Below, piece after piece: positions 24,060-36,192 of a stretch of 64,000 bases of DNA. Made by a program: the position numbers and the translations under genes. Positions within the stretch are counted from its first letter, which is position 1. Each line of letters begins with the position of its first letter. The notes beneath the pieces were generated by a model. It was not told where the DNA came from. It made no database searches and worked only from the letters and a program-made list of their open reading frames with translations. Location of the stretch: contig NC_088924.1 in NCBI RefSeq assembly GCF_038396675.1, positions 36,751,001 to 36,815,000 on the forward strand, read 5' to 3'. Source of the DNA: Hydra vulgaris (lineage: Eukaryota > Cnidaria > Hydrozoa > Anthoathecata > Hydridae).

Positions 24060-27000
24060 ATAAATTTAAAATTGGTAAAAGAGCACCAAAAATTAAATCC
24101 ATCCCTTTGAACACCCTTATTGCTTATAATGAAAAGAATTCACCGTTTCCTGTTGGAGCCGTATTTTGCTTCAGCCGCCTAAAAATTATTTCTACAGATA
24201 ACAATATTGACATGTTGAAACCAGTTATATGCTTACATATATGCTCCTGATATAACAATCATTTTAGATGAAATTATTGAAGAATAAAAAAAAGCAGCTA
24301 GCTCTTTGTGTGAAGCATTTGGAGAAAGTTCACTGTCCTTTCAGATAAAGCAAAAGCAAATTGAAGACTTAACCCCAGGAACCAAACAGAAAGTTAAGAA
24401 GAAGTATTTCCTATTTGAAAAATTTTAAATGCAGCTTGAGAAGATATTTGCTGAAGCAATTGCACCTGGTCAATTAGAGGCACTAATTTCTCAAGTGTTA
24501 CACAGTGAGAATGAAGATGCTTTAACTCAGCTGGTTTCAGAAGACTTTGTTGTACCAGTTAAGATGTTTCAATAAAGCGATTCTTTAGGACAAATCCTTT
24601 TGCTTTCGGTTATTAACCATAACAAGTACACTAAAGTAACATTAATGAAAATCTTTGATTACAAAAAATATCAAATTGAAAAAGCACGCAAAAAGAAAGC
24701 AGAGGATTTTCCATACTAAAGAAGGAAAAGATAAACATATGCCGAATGCCACAGGAAAAAATAGAACATTTTTTAAAATTTATATTTTGTCGAGCTTTGC
24801 TGCAAGATGTAGTTTATGGTGTAAATAAAGTTTGACAATGGAGAGTAACAAAAAGTGGCTGATGCCTTTTTAATGATGAAGTTTAGCCATACAATCACAT
24901 TTTATAAAGAAATTTGCCAAAAAACTAATTATCTCCCTACGGAACTTCTTTATGAAGAATTCTTTGTTGAATAAAACTTCCTCAAAGAAAAGCTTTGACT
25001 AGTCTTGTTGATGTCACGGCAGCTGGCATAGGTCGGTGTCAAACTTTGGTTGCTATATTTGAAAAGGCGAAGTATAAAAATATTACTAAGTTCCTTGAAA
25101 AGGGTAAAAGGGTAAAATCTGACGAGTAATTATCCTTCCAAATGTAGTGAAAATTCCACTTTGCATAGTCACTTCTTTTCTTCCAGACTTAAATCAACCA
25201 ACTATAGCTGCTGACTGTAAACAATGTATTAACTGTGTTAACCTCATTTCAGCAATCAACCAGGTTTTTCAGTTAGTTATAGAGGTAAAGATGAAGATCT
25301 TCTATACGATTTAAATATGGCTACAGAAGATGTTAAAGCCTATATGAAGCATCAAATCCGTGATGCACAACAAAAAATTGCCAAAATAGTGGCTTTTGAG
25401 CAACTTGATGAGGAAACTGGTTTTTGGCTAAACATTTTTGTCAGAAAATTTTGCCAGCTAAATTCCGTGAAAGCCAAAAGGGTTATTTTGGAAAGAAAGT
25501 AATGACTCTACATGTTAATGTATTCTTCTTCCATGAAAATAGTCAAATAGAAAAAATGTTTTATTCACTGCTGTTTATAGACGTCAGCAAAGCCTTGTTT
25601 ATGTACTCTGTCTTGCTGATGCTGTTTTGGCCAAAATTAGAAACGATTTTCAATGTTTAAAAAATCTCAATCCTAAGTCAGATAATGCATCATCTTATCA
25701 TGACAACTTCAAATTAGAAGCACTTTACAAAGTTTGAAAAGCAAAACAATTATTTATTAAAAGGTATGATTACAATGAACCGCCACGTGGAAAAGATCAA
25801 TGTGACAGAGAGTCAGCAGGAGCAAAATGTGTCATAAGGAGTTTTGTTGATAATGGAAACAATTTGTTGACTGCAGAAAATATTTACGAGGCTCTTCATA
25901 ATGTCAAAGGAATTCAAAACGCTGATGCCGCTATAATTACAATTAACTCCAAAGCTTCTACTTTATCAGGACTAAATCTGGTTCCCAACATAAACAGTTA
26001 TCATTCTTTTCAGTTTTTCTCTGATCACATGATAATCTGGAGATACTTCCGAGTTGGTAAAGGTAAAAAATGGAGCTATATTAATGTGACATTCCATTCT
26101 TCAGTTCAAATTGTTAAGCCCTATAATTCAACTTGCAAAAGTTATACTGCACCATCAGTTTCCAAAAAAAAAATTTGCGATAGAAGTGTTAACACTCTTA
26201 AGTTTTGTACACAAATTAGTTGAGCTGAATCATTTTATGGTACTGAATTGTTAGCAGAGCACATGGTTTCAGAAAACCACACTTCTCAATCTGTAGCAAA
26301 ATCTATGATAGACAGACCAACACTTTTCTATGTCAACAAAATGAGCCTAAATTTAAACCTTAATTCTTATGATCACCTGCTATTATCTCATTCTATCATT
26401 AGGCAAGGGATAGAAAACTTCACAAACATTGCTGGATGGGCATAACCAAAAAGAAAAGTATTTAAATACTCTTCAAAGCAAAAAACATTGCTAATGTAGA
26501 CTCAACAAATTAGATCATTACTCTGTAAGCAAGTAAATTAACTTGTAAATTTATATATACCAAAAGTATGTATGATAAAAAATGTGGATTTTTTCTTTTC
26601 TTGAGACTTGATATATATATTGGGCAATTTCCTTTATCCTTCAAGTGTAATTTTTTAGAAAGAGTAAACAAAAAGGAACATGAAGGTTGGTAACCACTTT
26701 GTAAAGGGGTTAACTTATTTGATGATGTGATTGATGATATTGATGATGTAAGAGATGCACCTGAAAATGAAGAAGATGATTTAAACGACGATATTCAGTT
26801 GATTGCAAAAGAGTTAGCAGCTGATTTTCAAACCGGTGATTGGATTGCTGTTCCATACTTTATGCAATGAAATCCTGCAATAATTCAAAATGAAATAAGT
26901 TATTACTCTAAAATATTGTACTTTAGTGTATTGATATTTGTTGTATTGAAATAGAAAATTATTCGTTTATTAACCATATTAACTAATTTCAAGGAATATT

Positions 27001-27262
27001 TAGGAAGCAGCAATAATTAGACGCTACTTTATCTTTACCTCTACCATTAGGTCAATGATGATGATATATATGTTTTTTGTATGGAATATTCTGCGGCACC
27101 TGGAAAGAACTGCTTCAAGTGACCAACCAAAGAAAACATTTTCCAATATTCATATCTTGACGTTGTTTGTTATATTGATGCACCAACACCAACTAATCAA
27201 AGAGGAAATTATTCACTCTCAAAAGACGATAATGACAACGTGAAAATTCAGATTGACCATTA
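24060..27262 (+). pseudogene. Degenerate gene of an unrecognised metazoan repeat family
   Basis: Coding remains run over 3 kb in changing frames. In order they read KRVKKKYFLFEKF-type and MQLEKIFAEAIAPGQLEAL (24.43 kb); AYMKHQIRDAQQKIAKI and ETGFWLNIF (25.33 kb); KSDNASSYHDNFKLEALY (25.68 kb); YNEPPRGKDQCDRESAGAK (25.77 kb); ENIYEALHNVKG; and FFSDHMIIWRYFRVGKGKKW (26.02 kb). A C-terminal GDWIAVPYF and DDDIYVFCMEYSAAPGKNCF part ends at TAA 27262. I recall this order from uncharacterised repeat proteins in cnidarians and other invertebrates; conserved D/H/E residues suggest an RNase H-like core. A TAG acceptor after a pyrimidine tract (about 27030-27052) may mark an intron. The inverted repeats at 21.0 and 27.7 kb enclose it. 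Confidence 0.6.
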
Positions 27263-27640
27263 ATAAACTTCTTTTTTTTTATTTATAATTCTTAAAAAAC
27301 TGTATTTCCCATCAATTTTAAACGAAAAAAACGTTGTTCTTGAAGCTTAATGGTTCTTTCTTTCATTGACAAAGTTAAATCTAGTTTTTATCAAGTATTC
27401 TGGTACTGTTCCGATGAAAAAATATCTTAAATCAAAATTTCTAATTACACAACTAATTATTACTGTTGTTAAGCAGCCGTTTCTAAGCGTATCAGTACCG
27501 TTGCTATGGTATTTTTTTCTTTAAAAATTGACTTATAAAATTGACGCACTCGGATTTTATTTCAGATATTGAAAGATGTTTAAGAAAACTAACTAATTTT
27601 TACTGTTCATGACAGACCTAAGGCTACGGTAGTTATGGTT
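27263..27640. other. AT-rich stretch, nothing recognised
   Basis: No ORF or repeat supported between the degenerate gene and the right inverted-repeat copy. Confidence 0.5.
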
Positions 27641-28115
27641 AATCTATCAAAGTGCGTTGAACGCAAAAAGTGATTTTTGCCAGGTTACTCCTTCCCAGGT
27701 CCTTGCATGCACATGATTTTTTTTCCATAAAGTCAATTTATGCCTTAGTATCTTTTAAAAACAGCTAAGAAAACTACGTGCAAATAATGGCCGTATGAGA
27801 TATAAGAGCTCAAAGTTAGAGAATAATTTCAAACATTTTTTTTTTAACTTTATTGAGGTGCCCAAGAAGTCCTTACGGACTTATCTCAGAGCACCGCAGA
27901 TGACAATTTAATTGGAAATTCACCCCTCCTTCCTAACCGAATTTTGCTATTTCGGACCATGATTTCTAGACAACCAAAAATGTAACCATGCTGAATTTTT
28001 ACTTTTACCTCAGCAATCTACCCAGATTAGCAGAAGAATTAAAAACAAATGTGTCTGTCATACTCATGTTGCTAAAATCGCCCCTCAAAGTAGCTCCTCA
28101 ATTACTCCCAATATC
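27640..28115 (-). repeat. Long inverted repeat, right copy
   Basis: Reverse complement of 20995-21410, with the same blocks in the same order. It contains an extra segment at about 27850-27945, including the palindrome AAGTCCTTACGGACTT. Its outer end near 28115 is about 65 bp from the left tip of a P-like element. Confidence 0.8.
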
Positions 28116-28179
28116 TCCGAAATAAATAGGAGTTTTCGAAAAAAAATTTACCAGTGGACTACTTTTATTGTGTTTTACA

Positions 28180-30300
28180 CATGGCGCTCTATACTGAAGG
28201 CCTATTCATCGCGCAACCGTAAGCCGTGACTGGGGGCCTATTATTTTTACGGATTATTAGCAACTCTGCTATAAAATTATATTTTGGAGTCAAAATATGA
28301 CTCTTAATAAGTTTATTTAGAAAAATTTATATTAAAATGTAATTAAAAGTTAAAATTTTATATTAAAAAAAAAAATTAAAACAAAGAAAATATTTGCATA
28401 TATTTTAACAACAACAGATACAAATCATTCTTTTCTAAACAAAATTATGATAAATTTATGACAAATATATAACTTTTAATGCAGATTCTTTATTAGATCT
28501 TGGTGTAATTTGTGCACAAAAATTGTTTAAAAATATATTAGCAAATGTGTTGCAATGTTTTTGATTAATTTCAAAATAGTAAAGTTCAGAAACAAGCAAA
28601 AAGATGTCACTTAAGGACTTATGACAAACTTTATCTTTTATCGAATGGAATGACAAAGCAAAAAAAAAACAATTAGCAAACATTTTCTGGTGGAATTTTA
28701 AGACCACCACGATCTATAGACTTGAAGTACTCACCAAACTTTTCATAATAAAGTAATGTTTGATTGAACAAAAAGTTTTTATTATATTCATTTCTACATC
28801 GATAACCAGCAATATAAATCAAAGACATTTTGGTAGTATCAGAAATTGATGACTCTAGTTTTTCTGCTTCACATAAAACATATGCACAAGAAGCACATTA
28901 TAAAGTAGGCACCCCCGGAACCTTGTCTCAATTTCCAAAATTCTTTTTCTAAGTGGTCACTTGTAAACATACCAAGAAGAACATAATCATGACTTGTTGC
29001 TAATAAATATATACATAGCTCAACAATACCATAGCAAGTATGGTGAATTGATTTTGCAGCGTCATTAGATAACTACTTCACTCTTTTGCCATTTTTACAA
29101 CAAATTTCAAGAGCCATTTATTTGTTCAAACAGAAAATTTGAACTTAATTTTGAAATTGGAATCATCTTGTACAGAAATTTAGGACCACCTTTGAGACAT
29201 ACTATCATAATTCCCAACACAGTTTTAGCCAATAATGATGGATCATCTAAAGATTTACCAAACAATGTTTCACCATGCTAAAGCATCATTTTTTTGACAT
29301 TTACTTCATCGTGAATAATTATACAAATTTTTGTTTTTCTTCAATGTTTTGGAAAACTGAGTCTAAGAAACTAGCATCATCAATTTCGCAAACATTTTAT
29401 GTTATGCGTGTCAAAGTACTAACTGGTGGCAATTGAAAATCGTTTCTTAGTTTATTGTATAAAGCACGAGATGTTGAAAAATATTCAAAACTACGTATAA
29501 TTGTATCTGATTCATATATTTTTTTTCCAATAAGTTTTGCAGACATAACTGATATTTGTTGCTGAATAATGTTTTTCTTATGATTTATTTCCATGACATT
29601 TAAAAAATGAAGTATTTCCTCAAACTTTGACCAAGAATCAACAATATTTATACAATTTTTACACAAACTTTTTATAAAACATTTTGTTCCACCATAAAAT
29701 GTTTCAAAATGTAAATTCTCGAAAATTTTAACAAGAAATAAAAGAATACCGTCATAAAATGTAATGTTAATCAGCTGTTAAGTCGTTAACTGTTTTTTCA
29801 ATCATATATGCTATTACTGAAACTGAAAAAACCCTGAGAATATTTAATAAAAAATTTTTAAAATCAATATATGTTGCTGTATCAGCCAATAAAAAAGTGC
29901 TGAGTTCATCAGTTCTAACATTTATAACAATGCTTAAAGATTTCCATGTTGTGCGATGACGTGGTAATCGAGTAGGTATTGACTTGAGGGTATTCCTGAT
30001 CATACAGATGGTGGCATTTTCGGTCTTTGTGTTCCTTGAACAGTAACTTTTTCAAAAACTGTTGGCTTATGTAATGAGCAAATAACATCTAAAACTAAAA
30101 GATTAGAATTTGGAATACTTTTTATCCAAATATTTCTTTGTTCTTTATCTTTAGGAAAACGATAAACTAGTATTTTTTCAAAGTTTTTATTATTTTTAGT
30201 ACTTTGGTAATTAGTTTTGCAGCCATATACACAACACTTTTTTGGCATCTATAAAGTATAATTATTTAAAAGAATATAAAAATATCCAAACCATAACATA
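28180..30300 (-). mobile_element. P-like THAP element (third copy type)
   Basis: The left tip CATGGCGCTCTATACTGAAG, followed by GCCTATTCATCGCGC, resembles the tips of the P-like element at 48764-51044 (CATGGCGTACTTTATAACAG then GCCTATTCACCGTGC). It encodes a minus-strand THAP-containing transposase (30248 down to 28456). No matching right tip was found before or after the (TA)n at 30366, so the right end is unresolved. Confidence 0.65.
28456..30248 (-). pseudogene. P-like transposase with THAP domain
   Basis: Starts MPKKCCVYGCKTNY at 30248, a THAP zinc finger (C2CH; VYRFPKDKEQRNIWIKSIP, then VICSLHKP and RPKMPPSV). After a stop comes a coiled middle part (30003-29767). Next are FEYFSTSRALYNKLR and FQLPPVSTLTRIT (29.45 kb), then the RNase H-like part in poor shape (TSDHLEKEFWKLRQGSGGAYF near 28.95 kb, stops). 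A C-terminal piece (28710-28456) ends CAQITPRSNKESALKV. The block order matches the P-like copy at 49-51 kb. At least six stops or frameshifts. Confidence 0.75.
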
Positions 30301-30360
30301 AGATTTTCAAACACTTTTTTGTCAAATATGATAAATCACTACCCATATCAGACATAATAA

Positions 30361-30465
<105 letters not shown>

Positions 30466-30524
30466 AACAACTTTAAAATGTATTCTTCAAAATAGAGTGC
30501 TCCATGTTCTTAAAAGAACAGAGC

Positions 30525-30595
30525 ATCACTTTTTTCTGATGAATCTTTGTTAATGAAACTCAGTGTAAAATTAAAAAAATTTTTTGTTAAGTGAT
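30525..30595 (+). ncRNA. Candidate degenerate hammerhead-ribozyme motif, copy 1
   Basis: CTGATGA (30536-30542) is followed by ATC...AAT (stem II, weakened) and GAAA (30555-30558), the order of the hammerhead core. ATCACTT (30525-30531) can pair with AAGTGAT (30589-30595) as an outer helix. The unit sits between two (TA)n tracts and is homologous to 56132-56200. Hammerheads are known from Penelope-like elements and metazoan retrozymes; whether this fold is active is unknown. Confidence 0.3.
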
Positions 30596-30601
30596 TTTCT
30601 A

Positions 30602-31089
<488 letters not shown>

Positions 31090-31330
31090 CGTCCTCTTCT
31101 TGCCAGCGAACGCTATTAAGACTTTTTGATGTTTTTCAAAGTGGCATGGGTACAGTAGGAACAAAGCTTGGCTTTATACAATCAAATACTGACGGAGCAT
31201 CACAAGGTCTCAGCTTTCTATAATCAGTAACAGTTGAATAATTTTTTGCCAATGTCTTTTACATATTACGGTGTTATTAGTTTCAGGAACATTATCTCTT
31301 GGTATAGATGAATTTCAAAGAACGTACGTT
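31090..31330 (-). pseudogene. THAP-domain C-terminal fragment
   Basis: The minus strand encodes NTVICKRHWQ, then after a frameshift NYSTVTDYRKLRPCDAPSVF and IKPSFVPTVP. This matches the second half of a THAP finger: C-x2-H followed by the RP-x-x-PPSVF stretch that ends the domain. The first half with the CxxC pair is not found next to it and may lie on a separate, lost exon. Confidence 0.55.
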
Positions 31331-31388
31331 TTTACATTTTTTCGGACGCGAAGGACACTGGCAGGATAGAAAGGAAACACGCAAGAGA

Positions 31389-31559
31389 AAATGTGGAGTG
31401 AATCTGAATACTTTTCAACGTTACAAGAAAACAATAAAGATGCATATAAAAAAAAATTAACTTTGTCAAGTGGAATGTTACTTCCCGACCCTTACGGACT
31501 TGAAAATTGGAAGAATGACGTTGTAATGATGCCCGACATTACATGGGGTGAAATGTAAT
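31389..31559 (+). pseudogene. N-terminal fragment of a YqaJ/SWIM nuclease-type protein
   Basis: ATG at 31389 opens a 56-codon ORF starting MWSESEYFSTLQENN and containing KKLTLSSGMLLPDPYGLENW and MMPDITWGEM before a TAA. The LxPDPY...W...PDITWGDI pattern is one I recall from the N-terminal exon of YqaJ-containing proteins of DNA transposons. The fragment is cut off 60-130 bp before the LINE at 31.69 kb, and lies back to back with the THAP fragment. Confidence 0.45.
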
Positions 31560-31692
31560 GTCACCACATGTAATGTAACTTTTTTGATGAAAAGATGGCG
31601 GGTTAAAGATGGCGTCTTAGTTGAGCACGTGTCTTAAAATCTGTATATTCTATGATATATTTCGTTCCTTGTGAATTGTATTATAAAAAAAT

Positions 31693-32444
31693 ATGGCTGC
31701 AACATATCAGAAATAAAAAAAATGCTGAAATAAAGAAAATGCTGACTCAAATGTTCAATGAATACAAAAAAGAAATTGAAAAAATACTAAAACAACAAGA
31801 AAAAACTTTGTTGACATTCTGAGTTCTAATTTGAAAATAATAAACGATCGATTGGGATTGATTGAAAACAAATCTGCTGGTAATGTTAACAAAATAACAA
31901 CCTAGAAAGAGAATTAAATGAGTTAATGGAAAGTCTAAACTTTCACGAACATTTAATTGAACAGAAAGTCAAAACGGTAAGTAACAACTTAGAGAAAGAA
32001 AGCCCAATACAAAATATTAATGAGAAAAATAGAATACTAGAAGATCGCTCAAGACGAAATAATCTTAGAACTGAAGGGATTACGGAAAGTGTTAACAAAA
32101 CCTGGGATGAGACCGAATATAAAGTTTTAAAATTATTTTCTTTGGAAGTAAAGGAAGTAGAGATCGAACGAGCCCATCGCACAGGGTATAAAAAAAAAAG
32201 GAAAAACAAGAACTATAATTCTAAAATTACTAAGACTTAAAGACAAAACAAAAATCCTGAAAGAGGCCCAACGACTCAAAGGACAAAACATTTATATAAA
32301 CGAAGATTACTCTCGAGAGACTTCAATTATAAGAAAGAAGCTATTTTCAGAGGCGAAGCTAAGGAGAGAAAACGGAACGCTGTAAGGTACGACAAAATTA
32401 TTAAATTCAAAAGTGATTTTACCAAGAAAGATCTAAGTAAGTAA
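31693..32444 (+). pseudogene. LINE ORF1 (coiled coil plus RRM-like)
   Basis: Nucleic-acid-binding ORF1 protein. ATG at 31693 (MAATYQK), then a coiled-coil-like Lys/Glu-rich part, then RILEDRSRRNNLRTEGI and VEIERAHRTGYKKK. The RRNNLRxxGI ... xERAHR pattern is that of L1-type ORF1 RRM domains. It ends DLSK at 32444. Several frameshifts. Closely similar in layout to 57600-58190 and 61031-61793. Confidence 0.75.
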
Positions 32445-32489
32445 AAATATTAATTTTCGTTTTCAAAAATATATTTTTATTTTTTATAA

Positions 32490-35400
32490 TACAAATTCTA
32501 AGTTAGATCAGGTTATCCTGCTACTGGTAACATGTAACCCAGTACAATCTGCTTCATGTCCTGCTGCTTTGTAGGATACGCCTTTTTAGGCAAAGGCTAG
32601 GAGATACCAACTCCGATTTAAAACACCCCCTGACTTGGGGCTCTTGGTTGAGTAAAGCCTAGAGATGGTGTCTCGATAAAAATACTCATCTTGGGCAGAT
32701 GTTAAATGCACACAGCTACTGTCTTGTAGAAGGCCTCCTTGGCAAAGACTTAAGGGGTAAACAGATTCTATCTGTTGACCAGCCTCGCACCCTTTCTTCA
32801 TCTATTAGGCTGGCGCATTGTTTCCAGTTTAGGATGTTGAATGCTGGATCTTCTTGACTCAATGCATGGGTTTTGCTTGTGTCTCTGTTTTTATGACTAG
32901 GCAACTCATTCTATTATATCCTAATGAGGGTACAGCTCTAAAACTCAGTTTTATGGTTCTGAGGCCGGCTGGTAGTCAGGTTTCCCGAACTCTGTGGTAG
33001 CTCTCAGAGAGGCTGATTCTATCAACAGCTGAAAAATATCAAAGTATTAACAGTGCCATGTTGCGCATGGATGGTGTCCCTGTTTGTACTTTTTTGTGCA
33101 TTGCGGAGGCCACATTTGGAGCCCTTTGTTACGGCTTAGGGTTTATTAGTAGTAATGAGGCGATTGCTTGGGCTATTAAATAGTGTTCTGAGTACTATCT
33201 ATCCTTTGAGTCAAGTTCTTCAATCCAATTTAAAAATGAATAAAGTACCAAAAACTATAAAACACAAAAAACCATCATCAACACCAAGTTCTCTAAACCT
33301 ATCATTCACTAATATTCGTGGTCTTCGAAGTAACTTTTCTTCTGTTGAGTCTTATCTCTTGTAAAGTTCACCAGACCTACTTGCTCTTTTTGAGACTAAT
33401 TTGAGTTCGGTTGTCTCATCTTGTGATCTTAGTGTTGATAGTTATCTTACTCTAATTCGTAAAGACTCCAATAGTCACATGCTTGGCCTGGGCATTTACA
33501 TTCGTAAGAATTCACCCATTTGTCGTAAAACTAGGTTTGAATCCACAGACTATTCTTTTATGTGCTTTCGTTTAGCACCACTTCACTCTATTGCCTTTCT
33601 CTTTGTTCTATATCGCTCTCGTTCATCTTAAAACTGCACACTTTTTGACGTTCTTTCTGAACATATTGACTTGGCTCTCAATATGTTCAGAAATAACCTC
33701 AAAATGGCTTGGCTCTAGTGTCATTGATTCTGCAGGCATTAAAGCCCACAACTTTTGTCTTTCTCAATCCCTAACTCAAATAGTCAACTTTCCAACCCGC
33801 TTTCCAGACAACCCGAATCATTTACCTTCTCTACTCGACTTATGTCTTGTTTCTGATCCTAGTCAGTGCTCAGTTTCTCCACATTCACCCTTAGGTTCTT
33901 CTGATCACAGTTTGATCTCTCTAAAACTAATATCTCATTCTTCTTCATCACCTGAATCCCCCTATTATCGAACCTCTTACAACTACAGTAAAGCTGACTG
34001 GGATTCTTTCCGTCATTTTCTTCGTGACGGTCCTTGGGTAGAAATCTTTCGTCTTCCTGTCGACAAATGTGCTTCTTACATAACTTCGTGGGTTCAGGCT
34101 GGCATGGAATACTTTATTCCCTCTCGACGATTCCAGGTCAAGCCTCACTCTTCTCCATGGTTTTCCTCACACTGTGCTGCTGCGATTGCCAATCGAAATT
34201 GTTACTTCCATATTTACCAGCAAAACAATTCTCCAGAAAACAGACGTCTGTTTATTACTGCTAGAAACAATTGTAAAAAGGTTTTGTCTAACGCCAAAAC
34301 CCGCTATTCTCAGGTCATGAAATCTCGTATCTCATCCCAAAAATAATGCTCTCGTAACTTCTGGAGAATCTTTAATAATGTCAATAATAAGGGCAAATCT
34401 ATAATTCCACCTCTCTTGTATGGTTCAGACTTTGTCCCCGCGCCTAAAGACAAAGCCGATTTGTTTGCTAAAAACTTTTCATCAATATCATCTCTTGATT
34501 CCACTAGTTGCGTTCTACCTGATATTGCCAACAAACAAGTTTATCCATTGCTTGACATTCATGTTACTCCAGGATTTGTATCTAAAGTGATTTCCTGCCT
34601 AGACTCTTCTACAGCTTGTGGCCCGGACAACATACCTGTTATTGTCTTGCAGAAGTGTTCTCCGGAGCTGTCGTCTATACTCTCAAAACTATTCAACAAA
34701 TGCTTATCAGAGTTTTGCTTTCAAGCCTGCTGGAAAGCGGCATCTGTTATTCCTATCTTCAAAAATTCTGGAGAGCGATCTGATTCGTCTAACTACCGTC
34801 CCATAATTCTTCTTCCTACCATTAGCAAGGTTTTTGAATCTTTAATTAACAAACACTTAATTTCTCATCTTGAATCTAATAACTTACTTTCTGACCATCA
34901 ATATGGATTTTGATCTTCTCGTTCTACAGCTCATTTGCTAACAGTAATAACTGACAGGTTTTATCGTGCATTAGATAAAGGTGGAGAGGTTAAGGCCATC
35001 GCTCTTGACATTTCAAAAGCTTTTGATAAAGTTTGGCATGCTGGTCTTCTCCATAAGCTTTTTTCTTATGGTGTATCCGGCAACATCTTTAAGATCATTG
35101 AATCCTTCTTTTCCAATCGTAGCATAAAAGTTATCCTCAATGGACAACACTCTTCTTCTTATTCTTTAACTTCAGGGGTTCCTCAAGGTTTTATCCTTGG
35201 CCCTATAATCTTTTTAATTTACATTAATGATCTTCCAGATGATCTCACATCTAAGATGGCATTGTTTGCTGATGATACTACCATTTATTCTTGTCGTGAT
35301 AAGAAACCATCACCCTCTGATTGCTTGGAGGAGGCATTTGAGCTTGAAAAGGATCTCACTTCTGCTACAGCATGGGGCTCACAGTGGCTGGTGAACTTTA

Positions 35401-36157
35401 ATTCAGAAAAAACTCAATTTTTTTCAGCCAGTCGTTATCGCAATAATTTAGATCTTCCTATATTTATGAAAGGTGATGTACTCGATGAGTCACCTACTCT
35501 TCATCTTCTAGTATTAACTCTTACTTCCAATCTTTCTTGGAAACTATATATCAAATCAGTTGCAAAATTAGCATCTGCTTAGGTTGCATCTCTTTATTGA
35601 GCTCGTCACTTTCTTACTTCGGATTCTATTCTCTATCTCTATAAATCTCAAATCCGGCCTTGTATGGAATATTGTTGCCATATCTGGGGTGGTTCTTTTA
35701 ATGATGCCCGTTCTCTTTTAGACAAGGTGCAAAAACGCATTGTAAACATAGTTGGACCTGCTCTTGCAGGCAACCTCCAACCATTATCACATCGTCGTAA
35801 TGTTGCTTCTCTTTCTCTTTTCTATAAATACTATAGTGGGCACTGCTCTAAAGAGCTAGCGTCGTTTGTGCCATCTACTATAACTCATTCTCGTGTTACT
35901 CGTCATTAAATTAAGTGTCATCCTTTTTCTGTGACTGTTCCTAAGTGCTCCAAAAACGCTTATTTGTCTAGTTTTTTTCCTCGAACATCAGCTCTTTGGA
36001 ATTCGCTTCCTTCATCTTGCTTTCCTGATTCATATAATTTGCAATCTTTTAAGACGTCCGTCAATCGTTATCTTGCTCTACAATCTTCATCTTTTCTCTT
36101 TCAGTAACTTCCAACTTTAATTAGTGGCTGCTTGCAGCCTTGTTGGAAGCGAAGATG

Positions 36158-36187
<30 letters not shown>
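32490..36187 (+). mobile_element. CR1-like LINE inserted within the two-ORF LINE
   Basis: The 5' region (to 33240) is shared with the fragment at 145-830. ORF2 remains run from about 33240 to 36104, and the element ends in 28 A residues (36160-36188) directly before the ATG of the host LINE's ORF2. The A tail and full 5' region suggest a nearly full-length insertion, later decayed. The left limit is approximate; no target duplication was recognised. Confidence 0.75.
33240..36104 (+). pseudogene. CR1-like LINE ORF2 (endonuclease and reverse transcriptase)
   Basis: Endonuclease part: SLNLSFTNIRGLRSNFSS near 33290, LLALFETN after a stop, and GSSDHSLISLKL (33.9 kb). Reverse transcriptase: SSNYRPIILLPTISKVFE (34.79 kb), ALDISKAFDKVWHAGLLHKL (35.0 kb), SGVPQGFILGPIIFLIYIND (35.17 kb) and the catalytic MALFADDTTIYSC (35.26 kb). 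C-terminal part: CMEYCCHIWGGS and LDKVQKRIVNIVG (35.7 kb). Stops at about 33361, 33630, 34347, 34913 and 35583 and a damaged endonuclease centre (no GDFN motif) make it inactive. Confidence 0.85.

Positions 36188-36192
<5 letters not shown>

Noticed and set aside
26860-27055. A firm intron call in the degenerate gene
   Set aside because: The acceptor is good, but no donor keeps the frame, so I mention it only as a possibility.
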